This document shows, piece by piece, positions 1-12,900 of a DNA stretch of 64,000 nucleotides (the stretch's first letter is position 1; every line of letters begins with the position of its first letter). Position numbers and translations under genes: made by a program. The notes under the pieces are model-generated. The model had not been told where the DNA came from. It did not search any database and saw only the letters and a program-made list of their open reading frames with translations. Origin of the DNA: Neospora caninum Liverpool. Taxonomy: Eukaryota > Apicomplexa > Conoidasida > Eucoccidiorida > Sarcocystidae. The DNA lies in NCBI RefSeq assembly GCF_000208865.1, contig NC_018394.1, positions 3,785,797-3,849,796 of the forward strand, given 5' to 3'.

Positions 1-556
1 CGACACAGCAGCACAGTTGCGAGGAACGCAAAAACAGGCAAGCATGGCTCGCGAGGAAGATGCGAGAAAGGAAGCGAAAGAAAGAGCAGACGGAGATGAC
101 ATGCCCACAAGAATGCCGATCCTCAACGGATTTTCGGGCCTCTTGACAGTAACGCGACCCCACGGGTATTTCACGAATTCTCAATTCCACGCATATACGT
201 ACTGATATATATATATATATATATATGGATATAGATGTGTGGATATATATATATATATATGCATATATATGTATATGTGTACGTATAGACACGCAAGCAC
301 ATATAAATCAAGAAAGGTATGGATCGACGGATATTGTTGGGGAAAGAGAAGACGCGTTTGCGTTTGACATTCTGAGCTGGCGAAATAACTGGCTGAAAAG
401 AGCAACTGCGCGTGTCTTACCGTCGGGCACGATGTTCTGTTGAAGGTAGTAAGCCTCCCACTCCGCATTTTCTCTCACGTCTGGGGACGTTTGCCACACG
501 CCATTGTCCTCGCCTTTGGTTCCGTCTGCTCCTTTGCCTCCCTTCTTTTTCCCCAT
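1..556 (-). CDS. NSUN2/Trm4-like tRNA (cytosine-5) methyltransferase, first exon, partial
   Basis: Only exon 1 (556 down to 421) is visible. It opens with ATG at 556-554 and encodes about 45 residues: a Lys/Gly-rich start (MGKKKGGKG) followed by a stretch with [19 protein letters not shown] donor gtaaga follows at 420. The ENxxWExYY...P pattern resembles the segment just before the first structured region in NSUN2 and yeast Trm4 (Ncl1), enzymes that make 5-methylcytosine in tRNA in the nucleus. Positions 1-420 look like intron with TA-rich repeats, and I find no further family motif there, so the SAM-binding and catalytic Cys motifs must lie off the left edge. The gene is divergent from the TOM22-like gene at 1723. 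The family call rests on one short exon, so it is moderate; any other protein with this N-terminal pattern would fit the visible data. Confidence 0.5.
202..278. repeat. (TA)n microsatellite
   Basis: Two runs of alternating TA separated by a short imperfect spacer lie in the presumed first intron of the NSUN2-like gene. Such (TA)n tracts are common in Toxoplasma non-coding DNA. Short ORFs crossing it encode only Tyr/Ile repeats and are not genes. Confidence 0.9.
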
Positions 557-1722
557 CTTGTCCCAGAGAAGAGAAAGCGCCGAAGAAGACGGTGGAAGAA
601 AAAGAAGAGGCGGCTGTGGGCTCGAGAAGCGACGGGAGGCGGCCGGTCGGTCAAGATGGCGCGAAAAGACGAGATGGAACGGTTTGGCGGGCAACAATCA
701 GGCAGAGAAAAGCTGGAGACGACGGCGAAAAGCGAAGAGGAAGGCAGCCGCGGAGGTGGAGACGGACAGAAGGGTAGAGCGAAGGAAAAGAAGCGAGGCA
801 ACGCGCGAGAGGAAAAGAGAGACAGCGAGAGACACAGAGGGAGCCGAGGCCCGAAAACGGGGCGCGGAGACAGCGAGTGAGCGTCGCGAGGCGAAAGCTC
901 CAGCCACGCAAGTCATGAACAGACACCAGAGCCTTCTTAAGGCAAAGACAACACGAAACCAGGCAAAGGCAACCGACACGGAGGAGAGTGAAAAACGCAG
1001 AAAACACGGGAAGAAGTCTCGGCTGCGGAGAGCGATTGAGAGGCGACTCGTCCAGCGTGCATGCGTTGTGTCGGAAGGACACAAATCGTGTTTCTTCAAT
1101 GCGTGTGGGGTATGCCTTTTCCTCCTCGCGTTCTCCTGTTCAGGAAGCCGCGACTCCATCTTGACCCTTTCACTCGGCGTTTTTTCTCTTTCGCGTCTTG
1201 GTTCCCCCTCGCGTTTTCCCGGTTCTGGGCACGCGTCTCCACAACACACTCGCCCCAGTCCCGTCTCAGCCAGAGAGCGCAAGAGACTATTTTCCGTTGC
1301 GCTTTCGCCACTCCTCGAGCGGCCTTTCGACGCTCTGTCGTCTTCCTCGCGCGGTGTTTCCCGACCGCAGCGAACTTTTTTGACTCTCCCCCTTCTCTGT
1401 TCGCTTTGCCGTCCCGTCTTCTCCCGCCTGTCGTTACACTCGCTAGAGACCGCGTCTTCTTTCCCTGTCTGTTCCGCGGCTTTTCTCCTCTCTTCTTCCC
1501 TGTGAAGAGCGCCTTCTCCGATCACGCGTTTCCCCGCTTTCCCCTCTTCACTCGTCTCCCTCTCGACCAAGGTCTGCCTTTCCGTTCTTTTCCCGCCCGG
1601 GTCCTTTCGCTCCGGCTCCCACTGCTCCGGCTCTTTCTCCCGTCTCCTTCCGCCGTCTCCTTCCGCCGTCTCCTGCCGCCCGTCTCCTGCCGCCCGTCTC
1701 CGGCCGCGTGCTTTTCTCCACC
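557..1722. promoter_or_regulatory. Divergent promoter region between the NSUN2-like and TOM22-like genes
   Basis: These 1.17 kb separate two start codons that face away from each other. The left half is purine-rich on the plus strand and the right half strongly pyrimidine-rich, which creates long spurious ORFs in several frames. No TATA box is evident, as is usual in this lineage. The stretch must contain both 5' UTRs and both promoters. I see no conserved coding sequence in it. Confidence 0.5.
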
Positions 1723-1989
1723 ATGGGCAATCTCCTGTCTTCGCTGCTCCCCGCTAGGGTCCACAAGCGCCTGAGTCGGCTGTGGACGAACTCGTACTGG
1801 CTCGTGAGCACGGCCGCGTGGGTCGTCTCCACTGCGGCCATCACCCTCGCCGCCCCCGTCATCTTCCACTACGAGAAAGAATGTCAAATGTTTGAGACGC
1901 AGGCGCAGTTCTACCAGCAGCAGCAAGCGCTCTTGGCGTCAGGCGTGGCGGGAGCCTCAGGCAGCGCCCCAGGAGCCGCGCCGCTCTAA
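1723..1989 (+). CDS. TOM22: TOM22-like tail-anchored mitochondrial import receptor subunit
   Basis: Single exon of 88 residues. The start at 1723 has an excellent context (ccaccATGGGC). Residues 1-26 are basic (RVHKRLSRLW), residues about 27-50 form one hydrophobic segment (WLVSTAAWVVSTAAITLAAP), then come VIFHYEKEC and a Gln-rich, Ala/Gly-rich C-terminus. A basic cytosolic end, a single transmembrane helix with a Pro near its end and a short acidic tail is the design of the reduced TOM22/TOM9 subunits of plants and apicomplexans, which sit in the outer mitochondrial membrane and organise the TOM translocase. In plant Tom9 the matching segment also ends in a P-x-I-x-E-type motif. No long acidic cytosolic receptor domain is present, as expected for the reduced form. 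Another small tail-anchored protein is the alternative. Confidence 0.6.
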   Translation: MGNLLSSLLPARVHKRLSRLWTNSYWLVSTAAWVVSTAAITLAAPVIFHYEKECQMFETQAQFYQQQQALLASGVAGASGSAPGAAPL

Positions 1990-4700
1990 CGCGGGCGACC
2001 AGGCAGAGGGAAAGGGGTAGAAGCGGCGGAGGAAAAACACCGGAGAACGGGGAAAGAGTTAGAAGACGGCGAAGCGCCGAGCGAAAGGAGAAGAAAGACC
2101 CGCTCGGGCACGGAAAGCGCTTTCCCCGTCTGAAAAACGCAGGCGCAGTCTGTTGTTCACAAACACCTGGGCCTGCGGAGAACCCGCCTGGTGGTGTGCT
2201 TAGCGGTTCGGGAGGCGCTCAAATCTTTTCTCCTGAACAGAGAAAAGAAGGCAGAGGAAAAGATTGGAGAGTGGCAGGGAGGAAAGAACAGAGAGTCGCG
2301 ACGGGCAGGAGAGGCACGCATGTCGCGAGTCCGGAGTGTCTCCGCGTGGCCGCTCTCGATGTGCCGTTCAGACTAGGCGCGCGCCTTCGATTTCGCCGCA
2401 CGAGCTGCTGACACACGTTTCCCTCTGGACAGACGTTGCAGGACTTGTTTCTTTTTAGAGATGAAAGCGTCGGTGTGCATGTATCCAGTGACGCCGTCGA
2501 CTCAAGCTGGACGCTCAGGTGCGTCTGCCCCGGCGTAAAAACACGTTTCTTCTCTGTTTTAAGAAACTTACAAACTCAGCGGAAGCGCCACCGCCGCACG
2601 CCTCGTTTTTGTCGCGTAGGAAGGTTCCAGACGCAGAACGCGCTCGCGCGCGTTCTGCGTTCGCGAAAGCAAAACATACACCCTCCGAAGCACACATCCA
2701 GCGACTCGCTTTCTCCAAGTCGCACAGGTTTCGCAAACACGAAATCAGATGTGGACTCGCCGCATACAGGTTGCAGCGTCTCGATAGGTCGCGAAGGCTC
2801 TGAAACACACACACAGAACTACAGTATTGCGCTTCGAGTCAAATGCAGAAATGTCCAGAAATCTGCATGTGGCTGTTCCGCCTGACGCCAAACGCCCCTA
2901 AATGTCGTCTGACAGGAGTTGCTGACAACAGCTTTTTCTGGAACACGCCCTCGCTGCTCGGGTATACCGCTTTTCTGAGTTTCGGTCTAAAATCACCTTT
3001 TCCCGGATGTGCGCCACAAACGAAAAAGCATTTTCTCTCTGTCTACTCCGGACGCCCCCTCTTCCTCCACGTCCACCTCCTTTGTGTTCTCTGTCTCGCG
3101 CTCTGTCAATGTCTCGTCTGTTTCTTCCTCTCCCATTTTCCCGCCTTTCTTCTCTCCCTAGTTCCCCCTGGCGTGCGTGGAGGTCCGTGTCTACACCGCA
3201 GGGTCCACAGACGGCGCGTCTCTCGCCCCATTCTTGGATTGCTTGTCTTGGCTGCCGCACAGAGAGAGCCTTCTCAAGAAAGGTTCTGTGCCGGGTCCTA
3301 GCCTCTCACTTTCCTCGCGTACATCGCCTCCGAATGTCGTCTCTCTCCTGTGGCGAGCGGCAACCAAAATCGGGGAGTCACTCAGCGGGAGCGGCGCTGG
3401 CGAGGCCGATGCGCCGCATGGATCGAAGGCGGAAAGCTGCGACCTGCTGTTAGAGCCGCGAAGATGTCTTCCCCGCAGTTCTCTACGTGCCCATCTACGG
3501 GTTTTCGCTCGGTTTCGGCAATCGCCGGACCGTTGTGTTTAGGAAGGCGAGCGCACCTTGGAAAACGCGACGAACGCAGATACACAAGGGCCCCGTCCAG
3601 ATGCTCTCTCGTCCACCGGCTGTCTCTCCATGTGGCTCTGAAACGCGTGTCTTTGCATTCCCCGTACGCACGCGCGTGTAGTTGTGCCTCTCGCCTTTTT
3701 TGTGTGCTGTTCCCTTGGGCAGTGCCGGCAACAAATGATAAACGAAGATGCTCAGTCTTCCAGCGTGTGCGCGAGGCTACCTTGGGGCCCGTTTCCTACG
3801 CAGGGCCAGCTACAGAGTTGCGACTTAGAATTTCGTATAGAGGCACGTGGGACACGCAGAAAGGTGCTCTGCATGCAGAGGCGCGCCATACGGATCCCGC
3901 CAACTCCATGCGTTGACGAGGACAACCACAAAAACAGCCCGCCTTTTCCCGTCGCGGCAGGATGCGGCTTTCTTCTCTGCAGCGGCGCGTTCGTGCGCGG
4001 GGCTGTATCGAGGCGTGGGTGGGAGAGAAGGTGACGTGACAAGAGGTGCTCACACGGGAAAAATGTGCTACATTCTAAGGCAGAACACACATGGCAGACA
4101 CGAAGACAAGGACGCGGGACACGGACACAAGCCAAGCGAAACAGAAACCGATTGCCCCGTGCGTCATGTGAACTTGACACAAGGTGTACATACACGACGG
4201 ATTCTAAGTGCATTTCCCGCCGATGCCGAACCAGGTCGAGCCCATAACTATATATACCGCGCTTTCGACTCTCGCGGGTGCAGAAACGGCGCCTTTTCCA
4301 CGCACCGGAGTCTCTCCAAAAGGCAGAAAAAACAACGTTTCCCTTTCGCTCTCGCCCTGGTTCCTTCACATGGCTACGGACCCCACACTTCTTTGTGTCC
4401 CTTTCTGCACTGTTCGGTCCTTGCTCGCTTCCCCACCTTGGCCTGTCGTCTCTTTCGCTCCCCTCCGACGCTTCTGCCTGCGAGACACGTCGCCCCTCGC
4501 CTTCTTTTCCGCACCTTCCGCTTGACTTGCTGTCGAAATGCAGTCCTTTGCGTCCACCTTTCCTATTTCGCCTGTCTCTATCCTCGACTCTTCACGTTTT
4601 CCAAGAATCTTCCGCTTTTTCCTCGCCTTCCTTTCGGCACACTTCTCCTTCATGTCGCCGTCCCTCTTCGATTGTTCTCGATGGCAAAAACCGCGAGATC
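1990..4700. other. Convergent intergenic region between the TOM22-like gene and condensin
   Basis: 2.7 kb between the stop of the TOM22-like gene and the stop of condensin subunit 1, which read towards each other. It should hold both 3' UTRs. Several open frames cross it (for instance 2436-2885, 3350-3916 and 3847-5133 on plus), but they are Ser/Arg/Leu-rich, lack family motifs and overlap one another in different frames. I see no further gene. Confidence 0.6.
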
Positions 4701-6899
4701 TCATCGCCTTCGCCGCCGCGCGCCTCGCTTCGAATCTGGCGAAGGACCCTCTTCCGTTTTCGACTGGTTCCCGTCTTCTCTTCGCTTCTTCTCTCTTCGG
4801 CCTGTTTCATCTCTTGCGGGGACTTCCTCGCCTTTCCGCTTCTTCTCCCGCGCATGCAGAGCCTCGACAGAGCCACCCGCCTCGCCCTCTCCCCCTCCGT
4901 CTCCCGGATGCACCGTCTCTTCCTCTCGCCCCGCCGCCGAACTGTCTCCCTCTCCGGATCTCTCTGCGTCTGCCGCACCTTCCCCTAGTCCTTCCTTCTC
5001 GGCGTCTTCCTCGCCCTCCCCAATCTCGCCCAGCCGCTCCGCCAAGGTCGCGCCTTCTTCCGGCCCCTGCGCCAGGACAGACACCCGAAAACCACGCATG
5101 CGTCACGCCCTGGCCGACGAGCCGCCAGCCTAGCAATGTAGATACAGGTCCGCGGTATTGTCTCTCAACAAAATATAAGCGCTGCGCCCGTTTCAGGTGA
5201 GGATAGACTACGCCTGGACTACTCAGGTTTAGATCTTGAAAATGTGTTTGATGTTTTGTGTCGGATGCCCAGTACCACAGACGGCTCGGAAAAACGTAAT
5301 TCCCGCAGCTCCTCCGCAACGCAGGTGTCCCCGGGGTAGCACACAGAAGCGAGAAAGGCAGCGACTTTAGCATGGAGATATAAACCTAGACAGCGTCTGA
5401 ACACCCGCAGCGCGGCCTCTCCTTGAACACCCGAAGAAACAGACACGGGCAAAACTGGACGTCTGCGAGAGAGAAGACAGCAGCGGGCCAGAAGGGACTG
5501 AGACGCCCAGGAGCCGGAGAAGAGAACAAGAAGAGAGAGAAAACAGGTGATGCAGAGACAATTTGGGAAGCTAGAGAAGAAAAGAGAAAGACACAAGACG
5601 AAGGGAAAAGAAGCACGGTCGACAGAAAAGCCGTCGCCCAGATGGCGAAGCGAAAGGGCATAGATTCGGGTTGACGGCGCTTACTCAGATAACACAACGC
5701 ATCGGGAGGGAGAGAGAGATTCATTCTGTTAACAGGCGTGAACGGCAGAGGAGCGAAGACACCCGGCAAAAAGCTGTAACGAACAAACCAGGCCTCACCT
5801 TTTCTGTTGCATCGTCGGTTGCCGCCTGGAGTTTCTTCTGTAGCTCTTCCACGACTTCTCGAATCACCGCGACGTCCTGGAAAGATGGCAAAACACACCA
5901 GCCGCACAGGTCTTGGGCATCAACAGCATCGACAAGCGGATCCACCTATCAATGCATAGGAGATGCATTTATACAAACGATACATGCCGATATGAAAATA
6001 GATGCACACAGAGGTAATACAGCATGTGCATCCCTATCTATATCAATATATATCGATATATATATATATATATATGCATGCAAATATGAATATGTATATA
6101 TATGTATACGGCAATGTGTTTGGAAACGAGTGTTCTACCTGAGCTCCGCCACCGGCGCCTCCCAGAGAACCAACTCTGTCTGTTCCGCTTCTCTCTGTTT
6201 CTTTCTCTCCGTTCCTGGCGAGTTTGCCTTCTCTGGCAAGCGAGGCGGAGCCTCCGAGTGCGGCGTTGGCGCCCCATCGCCCGGCAATTTTGATGGAGAC
6301 GCGGCGCAGGAGATCTCGGAGGATTTCCTCGCCGCCGCCTTCTTCGCGCGCCGCCACTGCGAAGCGAATCAGCGGGAAAGACGAGGAAAGCCGCCTCAGG
6401 GCCTTCTCCAAGTTCGGCGAAGACAAGCAGACAGCAGAGATCGCCTGGAAGTACACCCGGCGAGCCGCCCCCGCTCGCGCCCCGGCCTCGCTGGAGGCAC
6501 TCGATGGCGAGAGGGGTGCCGACGAGACAGGCGCGCGGCTGCGCGAAGGCGAGGCCGAGTCGATGACGTGCTTGGGGATCGGAAGCAGCGCAATGCGCTG
6601 GCAAAGCTTCTCAATCAACGCTTCGCTGTGGCGGTGCTGCTTGACGAATTGAAGGAGAAATCTACAAAGAAAAACACAGAGGCGCGAAGCCAGACGAGAC
6701 ATCCACACAAGAACAGCCAGGAGAGAACCCCAGGATAATGCAAGTACCTGTGGACGATGACTCCAGGTGTCTTCACTCTTTCACGCCCCGATGCACTTAT
6801 CGCTCCATTTCTCCACGCCCATACCTACGTTCACACTATATATATATATATATATATATGAAACGATGCAACGCTATATCCAAGCATCCACCTACACCC

Positions 6900-6930
<31 letters not shown>

Positions 6931-9900
6931 GAGAGAGAGAGGTATGATTTCGTGATAGAGTGTGGTTGGCGGATTTCATCTGTTGAAGCCTTTGAAAAGC
7001 CATGAGAAGGTACGGCGCCTCGCAAAACGCGAGGGAGGGGGAAGGGGGGAGAAGAAAGCAAAGGTCGGGACGCCCCCTATATTCTGTAGCTCGGGGGCCC
7101 TGTCTCGTCATTCTGCATCCCACACACAGATGTCGTGTTTTCTGTTCTTACGTTACGAGTCTCTGTTGTTCTTTTCTCTCCTTCTTCTCCGCTGCGTCGC
7201 GCGGTTCTGGAAGTGCCTTGGACGGTCCGTTCTTCGTGCTCTTCCCTTCTTCTTCAAACGCTTCGTCCTCGCTTTCGTCTCCATCGGCTTGGTCTTCCTC
7301 GCGCTTCGTCCCTTTCCGCCCGTCCCCTCCCTCACCATGGGAGCCTTGCGCGGACTTCTGTGTGTCATCGCGGCCGTCCTCCGGCTCGCCTGTGTCCACG
7401 GCCCTTTTGTCTCCGCCGGCGATCGCGCCCAACAGTTCCGGCAGGCTGTTGACGATTGCGTGGCTGCCTTTTCGGTCAACCTCGCAAAAGAAGATCTCGG
7501 CGGCAGCACGGATGCGAGCGTCGGGGTCTCTCATCAACTGGAGCATCAGCACCAACAGCCGCCCTTTCGGTTTCACCATCCCATTCATGACCAAGTGCGT
7601 AAAAACCTGCACGCCTGCGTGCCGTACCAGAACGTCCTCATCCTGCAAAATGTTGAACACCACGTCGTTGTACAGCTCCAGCACATTCGGGTGCCTGCGC
7701 GAACGCCTCACACGAGCAAACAACCCTACAGAAAACCCCTCCCGACACAGCACAGCACGAAACGGAGACCCCGCGGGACACACACATAGGCATATACATG
7801 AATACAGAAATCAGTACAAACACTTACATATATGTACACAGATACGTGGTGCATACATTCATGTATACATAAATGTGTATGTATAGTACCGCCTCTCTGT
7901 GTCTCTGTGCGCGTGTGGCTACAAAGAGGTAGAGGAATGTGAGAAAGTATCTGTAGATCCCTGTAGGTGGATAGCCGCTAGACATCCTTTTCATGCAGAG
8001 GTGCGTGGAACTCAGGGGACGTTTGGAAGCGTGAAAGGTGGCGTTTTCTGCGTTACTGTTGAACGGACCGGCAGGTCAGATCGCCGTAGCAGACGAGAAG
8101 CGTCTGACGGAGAGCAGAAGGCAGCCTGCCGCTCTCGCTTGGTCGGTCTCTTCCTTCTGTCTGTCTCCGTCCGGGGGGGCCCTCGGTGAGGAGCTTGCCT
8201 CCACATGGCACCGGCATCTCTGTCTCGGCGCCGAGACGCGACCTTCTTTCCCCGCAAGAATTTCCTTTTTCGAGCAAAGGCGTTTGAAAGGTATCTTCAA
8301 AGACCCGGTCCTCGAGACGAGGCGTCTCGGGCAGGGGCTTCTTTGACCCCGCCGAACCCTCCGAGAGAGACGACGCGTCCTTGAGGGGCTTTCTGGGTTG
8401 ACTGAAGAGGAGGGAGATGAGCGCGTGGAGCACCGAGGTGGTTTTGCAGATGCGCGATTCGCAGAAGGTTCGCGAGATTGTCGCGAATTTGCACAGAGCA
8501 ATCACGGCGGCCGCATGCAGAGTGGCGAGCCCCGGGGTGTCCTGGAGGGCGGAGAAGGACGAGAAGGCGTCGAGATCCCGCTGGCTGTTGCCGCGCGCAT
8601 CGTCCTCTCTGGAAGTTCCCGAGAGGAAACTCGGCGTGTTGGGAAATGGCTGAGACGCATGAAGCCTCGTGTCGCGCTTAAGAGGCGTCCAGGCGCCGTG
8701 GTTCTGGAGATTTTCTTGGCCATCGGCACTGCCTCGGGGACGCACGCCCCCTGCCGTCTGCCCCGGCGCCTTTTCATCCTCCAGGAACGTGGCACGCGAC
8801 GGACACGGCCGGCGAACGAGGCGCTGCGGCTCGAGCGCGGCCACGAGGATCAGCCGTTTCAGAGGCCTTCCGAGAAGGCCTGCACCGACAATTTGATTCT
8901 CGACGATGTGTGTGAAAAGTTCGGCTTCTTCTTCTTCGCGCGTCTGCATTCCCATGTTGCCTTCGACGGTCTGCATCTCACTGGAATCGTCCGCCTCCTG
9001 GGCTCTGCCGCCTCGCCCGCCAGCCGACGCAGCCCCCTTCCCCCGGGCCCCGGCTCTCTCGCCACCCTTCCCGCTCTCGTCCTCCGACGCCCCGTCTTCG
9101 TCTCCGTGCCTCCTGTCCCCTTTCGCCTTCCGCGCTCTCTCCTCGTCCTCACCGCGCGCGTCCTCCGAGCTGCGGCTCACTGCCCGCCGCTGCATCTCGG
9201 ACCGCTCGTGTTTCACGTCCGACTGCTGCTTCTCGAGCAGAATGCAAATGCGGAGAGCGACGTGGCCCGCGAGGAACACGAGGTGCGCAAGGTGGTACAG
9301 CGAAGGCGGCGCGGCAAACAGCGCAGGCGGCAAGCGACAAGGAGACGGTGGAACGGGTACCGCCGTGGCGCTGCCCGCCGGCGGCGCAAGGCTGCGCTGA
9401 GAAGCGGGAACGGGCGAAGGGACAGCGGGAGAGAAGCCGACCGGCCGCGAAGGCGCAGGCTCGACAGACGGCTGCCGCAGCAGGTGACTCAAGAGATGCG
9501 CCAGGAGCTGCGACCAGAGATGCTCGGGACGCCCGCAGTGCGCGAAGGTCACGTCGATCACCGCCTGGGCCGCAGAGAACCTGCAAGAGAAGCCACCCGT
9601 AGAGAGGACACGTGCACGCGTCGGGTATCGGGGGGGAATCACGAAAACGAGCAAGCCTTTGGTATCCCCTTCTCCCCGTTTGCTTTCGTCCTCGACCTGC
9701 CTTCCCCCTGACGGCTCGCTCCTGCCCTCCCCGCCTCTGTGTTCTGCCTTACCAGTTCGGGTCTGTCGTGCCGTAGTGCGCCATGATGGCCTCCAGCGCG
9801 ACGCCTGCAGCCTTGGTGGTTCTCCGGTCGGGCAGCGAGGCGGCGAGAATTCTGCACAGCTCCGCGGCGATGAGAAACCGGACGCCTTCGTCTCGTCGAT

Positions 9901-12900
9901 CGACCTTCGCCCCGCTCGCGCGGAGCCGCGTTTCTCGTCCTGCGGCCACACTCTTCTTCAGCTGCTGCACCAGCGCGCCCTGAAGCGCGAGGAGCTGTCC
10001 GTTGGACAGCTTGTGCAGGACCGCCTCTGCGGAGTCTCCACCCCCGCTTCGTTCGTCGTTTCTTCGAAGCAGAGAGGCGTGCGACATCTCCGAGAGCGCA
10101 CTCAGCGACGGCAACTCACAAGACGAAGAGAGGCCCGAGTGCTTCGTCTGTTTGCTCGCTTGAAACAGCAGCCGCAGCAGCCCCAGCGCGCACCGCGGAG
10201 TGGCGTCGCGACCCAGAAGGAAATCTGCGGAGAGGAACGCAGGCCAACGCGACGGGAGAAGTCGAAACACAAACCCGTGACGGGAGGAAACCGACGCGAC
10301 GGAAACACACGCAAGTCCCCTGCCGTGTGGAGGGACACCAGAGTCGCAAGAGGGCCGCACGAGGCCTTGCAGCCCAGACACACGCTGCACGGGGCCGGAT
10401 CCCTGCCTCGGCGAAGAACCCCACAGCTGAGAGCGATGAACAGGACGGGAAACGCAACTGTCCCCGTCCACGCCGCGTTCGAAGATCCAGCCCTATTCAC
10501 CTTGACACAGGAAGATAGACAGTTGTGCCTGTTGATTCTGCTCGGTGTGGAGCACGCAGAATTGAGGAGCTGTGTGGGGACAGACGAGGAGCCACCGACG
10601 CAGTCGCAGCTGCTGGCGCCTTCTTACTGGGTTGCATAGCGAGAGCAAAGAGGGCGTCTGCGGCTTTTTTGAGGGCCGCGCGATGTTCGTTTCCGCCTTC
10701 CTTCGAGAGTGCGAGGACGAAGAGTTTCTCGATGCATGCAAGTGACGCCATGTCGCCCTCCTCGATGAGCTCGAGCAGTCTGCCGGCTCCGAAGCGAAAG
10801 GCGCCGTTGACTGTCGGGCTGATTTCTGTGTGCAGTAGCAGTTTTTCCAGCGGCCGAAGCGGCGCGGTCGACGCTGCCAAGAGGCCCGCCCTCTTGGTCG
10901 CGAGCCCAGTCGAGGTATCCCTTGAGCATCTCTGTCCTTTTTCTTTTTTGTCTCTGTCTTCTCTCCCTGCGACACGTCCACCGCCTGTCTCCCCCGGGCG
11001 CTCTTCCTCCTCGCGTCTCTGCGCGAGGGCCTCGTGTCGCTGCAGATTGCACCGCAGCGCCCAGTGGTCTCTCAAGATCACTTGCTGCTCCTCCAACTCC
11101 TTCGGCTCCAGAAAGAGACGATAAAACTCGAGCAGAAGAAGATCGGCGACCGCCGCACTCCGCGAGAAGGCCAAACGCAAGGCCTGCTGGAGGGCCGGAA
11201 GGAGACGCCGCCGCCGCAGTTGGAGCAGCAGACAGCAGTCGACGAGAAATCGCAGCGCCGCTTTCTGGTCGCCCTCGCTTCGGGAAAAAAGGAGATCCCG
11301 GCAACTGAAGGCAAACATCGCAGGCGAATTGAAAGGTACAGGGCCAGAAGAAACCGACGGCAACGAGGCCGCGGACAGAAATATGCAGACGGCGCACGAG
11401 GAAGGCAGCGACCGGCACGGGCAGAATCCGAGACGGGAAAACCGGAGGAACAGAGACAACACACGCGCGCGAAAAGCCTTACATGTCGATCGCTTTGCTC
11501 AGCGCCTCTTCCGCTTGAACTGCGAGCTCCTCGAAATCGACGATTTCCATCTCTTGGCTTTTTTCTTCCCGCGGGTGTTCGCTCGCGTTCCCCGCGGCGC
11601 CCTCGGCCTCCGCGTCGTCCTCTGAAGAGCGCGCACCTTCTCCCGTCTCTGTTTGGTCACCTTCCTGCTCTCCCTCCGCACTACGATTGTTTTTCTCGTC
11701 CGCAGGCTTCTTCGCTTCCCGCCGTCGCCTCTGCAGCACAAGCACGAGCAAATCCACTGCGCCGTATTTTGATAGTCTAGGTCGGTCCACTCTCGGGAGA
11801 TTCCGCCGTGCGTACGTGGAATTCGTCTGTGTGTTTCACGTGCACGTGTCTCTCACCGGACAAAAAAACAGGAGACTCGCGACTGCCCTGGCATTAAAAG
11901 CAGCCCCGGACCCTCACCCCCCCTCCGGGACCAGCTCGGCACCTCGCCCTCCTCTCGAGTCTTCAATCGCTCCCCCAGAGCATCGGTCAGAGTCCCGGCC
12001 AGAGGCAGCCGGACGCGCCTCGGTCTTTTTGTCTCTCTCCGTTCTCCCGCGTCTGGAGATTCTGGAAAACGTTTAAACCACGCGGAACGGCCACCCTTGG
12101 CGGGTCCGTCCCCCGTTAACGGTTTGGCGTCGCCCCAGTCGAGAAAGCCCACAACTCGTACAGCAACACTCTCAACAACGAGCGTGTTTCATACTCCTGC
12201 TTCTGAGTCTGTCACGCCCAGATCAAGTTCAAGCTTCGGCGCCTGTCGCGTCGCAGCGCGACAAACGATCGAGGCCCGAGCAACGACCTGCTCGCCCTTG
12301 ACACGCAAGTATACCTGGCCCGCCAGCGAGGGGACGGGGAGATTGGAAGCAGGAGGCAGCTGCTAAGCTCGACAAATGAGGGAAACAGCGGTGCGGAGGT
12401 CAGAGTGCGCGACCCTTCGATGCGCAGGGGCATATCCACACGCGTGCGTCGCGCGGCGGAGAGCGCTTGGAAGACACTTCTCTCGATGCATTACCCGTTA
12501 TTACGGTCTCTAGCCTATTTTCTGTGCTCCGCAAAAACATATTGGTCTGACACCACCGTATCTATTTTCTAGCGCCGCGTGCAGTGTTACCCTTTACACC
12601 GTGTAAACCCGGCGGTGCACTAGGATGCATGGCACCAACTGTCTGTGTCGACACAGCCTTTTCCTCGCGTCGCACGCGACGTACCTCGGCCTGTCTCTCC
12701 TCAACCCGTCGCTTGGCGAGGGCCCACTCGTCTTCTCCGTGGACAAGCAGCCAGAGGAACGGCTGGTCCGGGGCGTCTTTCCCTCCAGCGCGCTGCTGCT
12801 TGACTGCCAAGTGGATGAGGGAAGAGAAGACGCCGACGGCGGCTGACCGGACGAGGGTGCTCTTGTCGAGGAGGCGGCCCACGGCCTTCTGGACGCTGCG

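Noticed and set aside
504..1505. 333-codon plus-strand ORF
   Set aside because: It overlaps the NSUN2-like first exon in antisense and is an artefact of purine-rich then pyrimidine-rich promoter DNA.
3847..5133. 428-codon plus-strand ORF
   Set aside because: Ser/Pro/Arg/Phe-rich and low complexity, overlapping the antisense of the last condensin exon, with competing frames of similar quality and no domain.
8398..9711. 437-codon plus-strand ORF
   Set aside because: It lies antisense to condensin exon 9580-8057, whose protein has clear HEAT motifs. The plus frame is Arg/Pro-rich with no family resemblance, as expected for the shadow of a GC-biased exon.
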